Source: CBDBZX01 sp965213645
GTDB taxonomy: Bacteria; Deinococcota; Deinococci; Deinococcales; Trueperaceae
Assembly: GCA_965213645.1 (NCBI GenBank)
Contig: CBDBZX010000002.1
Coordinates: 620,001-684,000 of the forward strand
Reading direction: 5' to 3'
Length of the DNA: 64,000 bases
Shown here: positions 58,067 through 64,000 of the stretch, one piece after another
Layout of the letters: each line of letters begins with the position of its first letter
How positions within the stretch are numbered: the stretch's first letter is position 1
The notes under the pieces: model-generated
The model's input: the letters and a program-made list of their open reading frames with translations, nothing else
Database searches by the model: none
What the model was told of the DNA's origin: nothing
Program-made: the position numbers and the translations under genes

Positions 58067-59157
58067 CTAACGCCTTGCGTGCAGCCCCCGCATCATCAGC
58101 GCGAGCTTGCTGCTCTGAAGGACTTGCTCGAGCGTCACCGTTTTGCCGTCCGCAAAGCTCAAGGTGACGTTCTCACCGGGGATACCATTTTCGTTGGTGT
58201 CGTCCAACGTTCCTGCAAAGCTGACCGCTGAGTGTCCGTCTATCTGCAACGTGCCTTCGCTTATCGCAACGCTCTCGTTCTCCAGGTCGATGCTGTCCAC
58301 GTTCAAACCGAGCGCGAAGCTGCCCGCGTTCGACGCTAAGCTCACGTCCACGCTGCCGCTCGTCGGGGTGTAGTCGCTGGTGAAGCAGTCCCGACGCTCG
58401 CGCTCGCCGCTGACGCTGAGATTCCACTCGAGTACGGTCCCCTCTTCGTAGTTGAGCGTCACTTTTCCTTGTGAGGTCGTCGTATCCACGACGTCCTCTT
58501 CAGCGACGCTGTAGCCGACGTTCTCTAACGTCAAGAGGTCACCGGTTCCGTTTACGCTCAAGCGGGTGGGCTCTGCGACGCCCTCAGCGGTGCCGCACGC
58601 ATCTGTATTGTAATAGCTGAGCGCAAAGTCCACGTCAGCCACCTCTTGCTCCGCCGCTGACCATATTGAAGTTGAAAGCGGTGGGCAGCCTCGAGCGTTT
58701 CGCCCTCCGGTCCTGCGACGGTGACGGTCTCTGCGCCTGCGTTCCAGTCAACCGTCACTGTCGCTTCGGCCTCCGCGTTGACACCGCTATAGGGCCAAGT
58801 GAGGCTGAGGTCGTCGCTGTCCCCTTCGCGTTGCCACGAATCCGCAGCGATTCATCGTAAACGTAGCGACCGCGCGGCAAGGTTTGTTCGAGGTCCCTCT
58901 TGTTCACCAACCAAAGGAAAGTTCGCTGCGTCCGTGGGTAGCTGCTGCAAGGCGGCGCTGCTCGTACTACCCTGCATGGAAAATACCGCGCCCAGCATCT
59001 CGTTGGAGAGGTCGCCCAAAGCGGCGTTCGTCTCCGCTTCGCTGAGCTGCGCGGCGGGCGGTTGGGTGTTAGTGGTGTCGCTCGAACAGGCAGCGAGCAC
59101 GCCGATGAGCAATAGGGCTGCGCAACGTTTGGCAAATACGGGACGTTTGAGGTTCAT
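58067..59157 (-). pseudogene. Lipoprotein gene with three frameshifts
   Basis: Starts at an ATG (59157) with AAAGGAG and a good signal peptide (RCAALLLIGVLAAC). Frame one reads to about 58895 (LSEAETNAALGDLSNEMLGA, LPTDAANFPLVGEQ). Frame two continues DLEQTLPRGRYVYDESLRIR to about 58820. Frame three gives GDSDDLSLTWPYSGVNAEAE, VTVDWNAGAETVTVAGPEGE to about 58665. Frame four, ADVDFALSYYNTDACGTAEG, runs to the stop at 58067 with a beta-rich C-terminal part. Joined, these make a secreted beta-rich protein of about 360 residues of unknown function. Either decayed or affected by sequencing indels. Confidence 0.7.
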
Positions 59158-59542
59158 AGAGACTCCTTTTGGATGTAGGGATGAGCGTAGGTGATTCTGT
59201 CAAGCTTACCTATTATCGGGTAGGGTGGGGTTTGTGTCAGTGCGCAGCGTTCCTTCAATACTAAACCAACGATGTCAAGATAAGGTTAATGAAACGCTAG
59301 GTAAGGAGGGTGAGTGCGCCCTTCATGAAAATTTGAAGCATTTGAATCTTTTAGCGCTCAACTGCCCGACGCTTATCAGCTCGACCTACGCTCATAAAAT
59401 GGTAGTTCACTTTGGACTGCTCACCGTGTATGAATAAGGGTTGTGACCTCTTATTTACCTAGCGTGGGGATTCGTTACGGCTCGTGTTATTTGACTTCGA
59501 TCTATAAAATGTCTGGTGAAGCAGACGTGTGGCTCGAGGCTT
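59158..59542. other. 385-base gap without a recognised feature
   Basis: I see no gene with coding character, no strong hairpin and no clear promoter here apart from the ribosome-binding site of the lipoprotein gene. A 70-codon frame (59225-59437) has no ribosome-binding site. Confidence 0.4.
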
Positions 59543-60799
59543 CTAGTCAAAACGGTAGCTCTTAGGCACCACCACCACGCCGCGCTCCGTGACGACAAAC
59601 CCCCTTGCCCTGTCGTCATCTAGATTGACACCGATTTGCGTGCCCTCGGGTACGGTGACGTTTTTGTCAATAATGGCGTTTCGCACCGTGCAGCGCCGCC
59701 CTACCGTCGAGTTGTCCAAGACGACAGAGCGCTCCACAGTGCTGTACGAGTTGACCCGCGAGCGCCGCGCAAAGATGGATTCGCGCACCGTCGCCCCCGA
59801 AACGATGACGCCCCCCGCGAGAAGTGAGTTGAACGCCTGCCCGCGCCTGTCGTCTGAGTCGTGGACGAATTTGGCAGGCGGCGAGAACTCCGAAGAGGTG
59901 CGCAGTGGCCACTCGGTGTTGTAGAGGTCGAATTCGGGCTGCACCGCGACCAAGTCCATATTCGCTTCCCAGTACGAGTCGATGGTGCCCACGTCGCGCC
60001 AGTAGGTATTCGCCGCGTCCTGACCGGGGATGGGGTTCTGCGCGAAGTCGTACGCTCTGATATTGTAGCCCTCTTCTAAGGCCATCGGCATCACGCTCTT
60101 ACCGAAGTCGTGCGGGGAGTCCGGGGCGGCGGCGTCTTTGGTGAGGAGTTCGACGAGTGCTCCCGTCGAAAAGATATAGTTGCCCATCGAGGCGAGCGCG
60201 TGGGTGTCTCTGCCCGGAATCGGCTTGGGCTGCGCGGGCTTCTCCTGAAACTCGGTGATGCGAAAGTCGTCGTCTACTTGCAACACGCCGAAGCGCGTGG
60301 CGTCCTCGACTAGGGTTGGGTAGGCCGCGATAGTGACGTCCGCGCCCGTCTCCTTGTGCTGCTCGATCATATGGCGGATGTCCATCTTATAGATGTGGTC
60401 GCCGCTAAAAATCGCTACTAAATCCGCGTGATTGTTGTCAACCAGGTGCAAGTTTTGGTAGATCGCGTCCGCCGTGCCCCGGTACCACTCCTCGCCAATC
60501 TCCTCATAGCGGTACATCTGCGCGGGCGCTAAGGTGATGAAGTATTCGCTCAAAAACGAGCCGAAGCGCCAGTTGCGCTGAATGTGCTCGGTTAGCGACT
60601 GCGCCTTGAACTGCGTCATGACGTACATACCGTAAATCTGCGAGTTGATCATATTGTTTAAGGCGAAGTCGATGATGCGGTACTTGCTGCCGAAGGGTAC
60701 GGCGGGCTTGGTGCGCTTGGCCGTCAAGGGACCGAGCCGCGTGCCCTTGCCGCCTGCTAGGACCATGCCCAAGACCTTGTCGTTGTGGATACGCTTCAT
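59543..60799 (-). CDS. glgC: Glucose-1-phosphate adenylyltransferase
   Basis: 418 residues. VLGMVLAGGKGTRLGPLTAK is the nucleotide-binding signature, AKRTKPAVPFGSKYRIIDFA the substrate loop, YRGTADAIYQNLHLVDNNHA and FSGDHIYKMDIRHMIEQHKE carry catalytic residues, and FQEKPAQPKP is the Glu-Lys sugar-phosphate motif. The C-terminal part is a left-handed beta helix. It makes ADP-glucose for glycogen synthesis. GAGAGGGTGA precedes the ATG. No other glg gene lies nearby. Confidence 0.95.
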   Translation of the reverse strand: MKRIHNDKVLGMVLAGGKGTRLGPLTAKRTKPAVPFGSKYRIIDFALNNMINSQIYGMYVMTQFKAQSLTEHIQRNWRFGSFLSEYFITLAPAQMYRYEEIGEEWYRGTADAIYQNLHLVDNNHADLVAIFSGDHIYKMDIRHMIEQHKETGADVTIAAYPTLVEDATRFGVLQVDDDFRITEFQEKPAQPKPIPGRDTHALASMGNYIFSTGALVELLTKDAAAPDSPHDFGKSVMPMALEEGYNIRAYDFAQNPIPGQDAANTYWRDVGTIDSYWEANMDLVAVQPEFDLYNTEWPLRTSSEFSPPAKFVHDSDDRRGQAFNSLLAGGVIVSGATVRESIFARRSRVNSYSTVERSVVLDNSTVGRRCTVRNAIIDKNVTVPEGTQIGVNLDDDRARGFVVTERGVVVVPKSYRFD

Positions 60800-61003
60800 A
60801 GTTCACCCTCTCTTGGATGGCGAGTTTGATTTAGGGGCATTGTAGCGCAGCCTGGAGGACGAAAAGGGGAGACGGGCTAAGAAAGGCAACTCAGGTCTGC
60901 GCAACTTGCTGAAGTGCCGCCTTTACCAAAGCGTGAAACATTTCTGGCTTGCAACGTAAGAGACGGCCCACACAAAACGCTCCCTGAAACGTAGAATAGA
61001 GGT

Positions 61004-61516
61004 GTGGAGCATCTTCTAGAGTATCAAGATTACGTGTTAGCCTACCGTTTACGCGCGCTTGTGGGCGGCAAGTCGCGCCCCCTTAAAGGCTACTTATCCT
61101 TAGCTGAATATGCGAAGCGGAGGCTCGAGCGCCAAGCCTTAGCTAAAGCGGTTTTGGGCGCATCCGACTACCGCGCGTCCTTACGTCAAGTCGAAGCGCT
61201 GACCGAAGAGACCAATTTCGGCTTCTGGCACAACCCCGGCGAGAGCGTGGATTTTCTTAAAAAGATGATCGAGCAGGGCGGTTGCCGCGCCTTGGAGTCC
61301 GACGAGCACTTCGTCGAAGAGCTGTTGACCCCGCGCGAACGCGGCGAACTGAGCGCCGACGAGCGTCGCCTCGTCGCTACCTATTATTTGGGACTCCTCC
61401 GCGCCTCCGCCGCGTACCTCGACGCCGAGGTCTTCACGCGGCTGCGCGGTGAGGTAGAGCCGCTGCGCGACAAGATGCCTGTGTTTGTACTGCCGACGGA
61501 TGTGCCCTCAGCGTAA
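61004..61516 (+). CDS. Hypothetical protein
   Basis: 170 residues, mostly helical, cytoplasmic, without a domain I recognise. It has a basic helix (LSLAEYAKRRLERQALAKAV), NFGFWHNPGESVDFLKKMIE and an acidic C-terminal half (RLVATYYLGLLRASAAYLDA). The GTG start lies 6 nt after a TAGAAT box (60992-60997), which supports a real, leaderless gene. Its neighbours (glgC divergent, rlmN downstream) do not suggest a role. Confidence 0.65.
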   Translation: MEHLLEYQDYVLAYRLRALVGGKSRPLKGYLSLAEYAKRRLERQALAKAVLGASDYRASLRQVEALTEETNFGFWHNPGESVDFLKKMIEQGGCRALESDEHFVEELLTPRERGELSADERRLVATYYLGLLRASAAYLDAEVFTRLRGEVEPLRDKMPVFVLPTDVPSA

Positions 61517-61557
61517 ATTCTGCAGCGCCACGTTACCTACGTTCGGACGCGGCACTT

Positions 61558-61598
61558 CGTAGGGGTGATTCATGCAGGGATAAAAAGGTTCCCCTACG
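61558..61598. repeat. Degenerate GTAGGGG-type palindrome
   Basis: CGTAGGGGTGATTCATG at the left and CCCCTACG at the right with an unpaired AT-rich middle. It shares the start with the perfect palindrome at 17686-17713. Confidence 0.5.
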
Positions 61599-61670
61599 CT
61601 GCTTGCCTCTATATGTATTTGCTGTTGCGCGGCTTCCTCACCCAAACCACGTGCGTGCTAAGGTTAGAGC

Positions 61671-62720
61671 ATGACAGAGACGCTGCCGAGCTTGCTCAAC
61701 CTAGATCTCGCTGACTTGCCAACCGACGGACCCGAATACCGCCGCAAGCAGCTCTCCGGGTGGCTCTATGAGCGCGGCGCGAGTCGTTTTGATGAGATGA
61801 GTAACCTGCCGGGAGGGTGGCGCGAGACGTTAGCGGCGCATTACACTGTCAGCCCTTTCGCGAAGTTTGAACGTTTTCCCTCCAAAGACGGCTCGGTGCG
61901 CTACCTCTTCACGCTCACGGACGCTAAGCAGACCGAAGCGGTCTACATGCCCTACGCGGACCGCAAGACGGTTTGCATCTCGTCGATGGTGGGCTGCCCG
62001 GCGGGGTGCGCCTTCTGCGCGACGGGAGCACTGGGCTTCGGGCGCAATTTGACGAGAGCGGAAATTCTAGCGCAACTCATAGAGGTCGCTAGAGCCGAAG
62101 GTTTCCCTCCCAAAGAGATTCGCAACGTCGTGCTGATGGGGATGGGTGAGGCGCTCCTCAACTATAACAATGCTATTGGCGCGATTCGCACCATGATTCA
62201 TCCGCAAGGGCTCGACATGTCGCCGCGCCGCATCACGCTTTCGACGGTGGGCTTGCCGCAGAAGATTCGGCGCTTGGCGACCGAAGACCTCTCGCTCGTG
62301 TTGGCGGTGAGCTTGCACGCACCCGACGAGGAGACGCGCCGCGCAATTATTCCGACGGCGCACGCACACTCCATCGACGACATCATCGCGTCCTTGCACG
62401 CTTGGTTTGAAGCGACGAGGCGGCGCGTAACGGTTGAATACACCATGCTGCAAGGGGTGAATGACGCGCTCTGGCAAGCGGAAGCGCTCATCGAGCGTCT
62501 GGACGGACTGTTAGCGCACGTCAATCTGATTCCCTTTAATCCGTGGCAAGCCTCTGCGTTTCGCTCGAGCACCACCGCCCAAATCAAAGCCTTCGAAGCG
62601 ATCCTGCGCCACGCTGGGCTCTCCGTTTCGGTACGCTTTAGCCGAGGACGCGACGCGGGCGGCGCGTGCGGACAACTTGCGCTGACGCAAACGCCAACAT
62701 CTGGCAGTCTACCTCTATAA
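61671..62720 (+). CDS. rlmN: 23S rRNA (adenine-2503-C2)-methyltransferase RlmN
   Basis: 349 residues, radical-SAM enzyme methylating A2503 of 23S rRNA (and A37 of some tRNAs). The N-terminal helical domain has YRRKQLSGWLYERGASRFDE; the iron-sulfur motif CxxxCxxC is in GCPAGCAFCATGALGFGRNL; VVLMGMGEALLNYNNAIGAI and RITLSTVGLPQKIRRLA follow, and the catalytic Cys near the end is in SRGRDAGGACGQLAL. TAAGGT ends 6 nt before the ATG. Confidence 0.95.
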   Translation: MTETLPSLLNLDLADLPTDGPEYRRKQLSGWLYERGASRFDEMSNLPGGWRETLAAHYTVSPFAKFERFPSKDGSVRYLFTLTDAKQTEAVYMPYADRKTVCISSMVGCPAGCAFCATGALGFGRNLTRAEILAQLIEVARAEGFPPKEIRNVVLMGMGEALLNYNNAIGAIRTMIHPQGLDMSPRRITLSTVGLPQKIRRLATEDLSLVLAVSLHAPDEETRRAIIPTAHAHSIDDIIASLHAWFEATRRRVTVEYTMLQGVNDALWQAEALIERLDGLLAHVNLIPFNPWQASAFRSSTTAQIKAFEAILRHAGLSVSVRFSRGRDAGGACGQLALTQTPTSGSLPL

Positions 62721-62764
62721 TTAAACGCAACGAACCACCCTATAACGCTTATGGACTAACCTTT

Positions 62765-63175
62765 ATGACCCGAAGCGAAGCTCGAGACGCTATCCAACGC
62801 CAATTTAGAAAAACAGTGGATCGCGACGTCTCTTTTTTGGTTTATGATCAATTGATCGCCGAAGGACATAGGCAAGCCGCAGCGTTATGTACTCACTCGC
62901 ATAAGGTGATTAGCGAACGGCTGTGGGCGAACTTTTCATTCGACTGGTCAAAGGTGTTTTTTAATCCAGGGGGTACGGTGGGTAAAGCGAGTGCATTTCT
63001 CCAGGCTAAGGCGGAGTTGAGTTATGTTTGGTCGTTGGCTGGTGGCGAATTCAACGAGACGCTCAGAGAACTCGAGCTGGCTTTACTGGGGGACCTAAAC
63101 GCACTGTGGGCTGAGTGGGCAGGTTATTTTCTCACTTCATCTCCAGAACTCGCGGTAGCTATAGATCAACCTTAG
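62765..63175 (+). CDS. Hypothetical protein
   Basis: 136 residues from the ATG at 62765; an upstream in-frame ATG at 62666 would lie inside rlmN. It reads TRSEARDAIQRQFRKTVDRD, SFLVYDQLIAEGHRQAAALC, ANFSFDWSKVFFNPGGTVGK, and an amphipathic C-terminal helix. No recognised domain. A TATAAT box is at 62716-62721, and an ATG-GAC-TAA triplet set at 62751 just after TATAAC could be a start-stop element. Unknown function. Confidence 0.6.
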   Translation: MTRSEARDAIQRQFRKTVDRDVSFLVYDQLIAEGHRQAAALCTHSHKVISERLWANFSFDWSKVFFNPGGTVGKASAFLQAKAELSYVWSLAGGEFNETLRELELALLGDLNALWAEWAGYFLTSSPELAVAIDQP

Positions 63176-63325
63176 AACACCGTTTACGTGAAGATTCGAA
63201 CACTCACCCATCAAACGCCGCCCTCGTGTCAGATTTAATATAAGGGAGTGTGCGCGACGTACTACCATGTCCCGAATCTTGCTGTGTTTGCGCCCTTATA
63301 GGCGAGGCACGCTTTGGAGGCACGA

Positions 63326-64000
63326 ATGAAAGTCATCACTTGCGGCGTTTTAATCGCGGCGTCGGCCTGCGCCACCCTGGGACACGCGCAACCGAGTTGG
63401 GCTACCCCTTCTGCGCCCTTATCCTCACAACCTGTATCCTCACGCTCAGCGCCACAACCAGTAACCTCACAAACTACTGAGCGTCCAGCGACCTTATCGA
63501 GTTTACTCAAAGAGACGAGGGACAACCCCGAAAATGTTGAAGCGTGGATCAATTTGGGGCAGCGCTATCTGGACAGCGGTGTGTTAGAGCGAGCTAAAGA
63601 GAGCTTTTTAGAAGCGGTCACGCTCGACTACCTCTCGGCGGAGGCGCACTTTGGCTTGGGCCTCACCGAGTACGCAAGAGGTGACTTCACCTCTGCGCTG
63701 TTCGAGTTTGGCGAAGTTTCACGTCTTTTCCCTACGCGCTTCGACGGACATTTCAACCGCGCTGTCACCTTAGCGAAGCTGCGCCGCACCGAAGAAGCGG
63801 TGAGCGCGTTTCAAGAGGCGCTCGCACAAGCGGAGCCCGAAGCGAGCGCCGCAGCGCAAGTGGATGCGTACTTGGGGTTGGCGGAGCAGCTTAAAACGTT
63901 GGCGCGCTTCGAGGAGGCCGCCGAAGCCTACGCCGCCGCAGGCAACTTGACTCAAGACCGTGAGCAGTATGGCGAGCTGACCTACGGGCGCGCTGACGCG
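63326..64000 (+). CDS. TPR-repeat exported protein, C terminus outside the window
   Basis: The frame opens at an ATG with GGAGG 6 bases upstream and runs off the right edge (225 codons seen). A signal peptide (ITCGVLIAASACATLGHA, cut probably after HAQ) is followed by a Ser/Pro/Thr-rich linker and tetratricopeptide repeats: NPENVEAWINLGQRYLDSGV, LSAEAHFGLGLTEYARGDFT, FDGHFNRAVTLAKLRRTEEA, VDAYLGLAEQLKTLARFEEA. A periplasmic scaffold protein. Note a possible lipobox variant (SAC) within the signal. Confidence 0.82.
   Translation, partial: MKVITCGVLIAASACATLGHAQPSWATPSAPLSSQPVSSRSAPQPVTSQTTERPATLSSLLKETRDNPENVEAWINLGQRYLDSGVLERAKESFLEAVTLDYLSAEAHFGLGLTEYARGDFTSALFEFGEVSRLFPTRFDGHFNRAVTLAKLRRTEEAVSAFQEALAQAEPEASAAAQVDAYLGLAEQLKTLARFEEAAEAYAAAGNLTQDREQYGELTYGRADA

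Noticed and set aside
63250..63480. 76-codon frame across the TPR gene start
   Set aside because: It overlaps the signal peptide of the TPR gene in another frame and lacks a good start site.
1..64000. CRISPR array, tRNA or rRNA genes, intact insertion sequence
   Set aside because: No regularly spaced repeats, no tRNA-like or rRNA core words and no transposase-like protein were seen.

Overview
The window looks like chromosomal DNA of a bacterium of the Deinococcota (Deinococcus-Thermus group), possibly a Trueperaceae relative; I infer this from gene content, not from a search. The pointers are a LysK-type hydrolase of the LysW lysine route, a type 2 isopentenyl-diphosphate isomerase, an alkyltransferase-like (ATL) protein, a bacterial RIO-type kinase, type IB topoisomerase, an FNR/CRP regulator close to the SdrP/DdrI type, and many promoters whose TANNNT box ends exactly 6 nt before the start codon (leaderless transcripts). 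There is no rRNA or tRNA gene, no CRISPR array and no intact transposase that I can see.

Layout. 1-5.3 kb (minus strand): a cut-off lipoprotein, rsmE-prmA-(PlsY-like/acyl-ACP-reductase-like fusion), a HemD-like protein and a DUF72 protein. 5.3-10 kb: a membrane protein with a winged-helix regulator, then damaged genes: a lipoprotein followed by a cysteine-rich ORF, a LuxR-type regulator in two frames and a DASS transporter in four pieces. 10-21.7 kb: aldo/keto reductase, RIO kinase, divergent MFS exporter/regulator, stress-type proteins (PfpI, DUF2383), topoisomerase IB, SDR, ribokinase and an MHYT sensor protein, separated by several families of short repeats. 22-30 kb: SDR, type 2 IDI, two tandem subtilisin-like lipoproteins, a transglutaminase-like protein and a macro-domain protein. 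30-40.2 kb (minus strand): a polysaccharide cluster with two GT4 and three GT2 glycosyltransferases, an O-antigen polymerase, UDP-galactopyranose mutase, a sulfotransferase and a flippase. This points to a surface polymer containing galactofuranose and perhaps sulfate. 40.8-50.9 kb: MMPL transporter, a large unknown protein, LysK, HigA with toxin relics, a peroxiredoxin-like protein, ATL protein, lipid kinase and M20 peptidase. 51-54 kb: hydrolase, GNAT pieces, a second antitoxin with a truncated toxin, and an atypical SDR. 54-64 kb: PIN/TRAM protein, RadA, FNR/CRP regulator, a broken lipoprotein, GlgC, RlmN, and a TPR protein that runs off the end.

Four things stand out. (1) Two short words are strongly over-represented through the whole window: the palindrome CTCGAG (about 100 copies, about 16 expected) and AGAGGT/ACCTCT. 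(2) Several families of small non-coding elements sit between genes, some nested in each other. One is a 93-bp pair whose hairpin stems differ in sequence but keep perfect pairing. Another is a 24-bp hairpin insert found in two unrelated repeat families. (3) At least four genes are broken by single-base frameshifts while their pieces still read as good protein, so either decay or sequencing indels. (4) A PlsY-like membrane domain is fused to a reductase resembling cyanobacterial acyl-ACP reductase.
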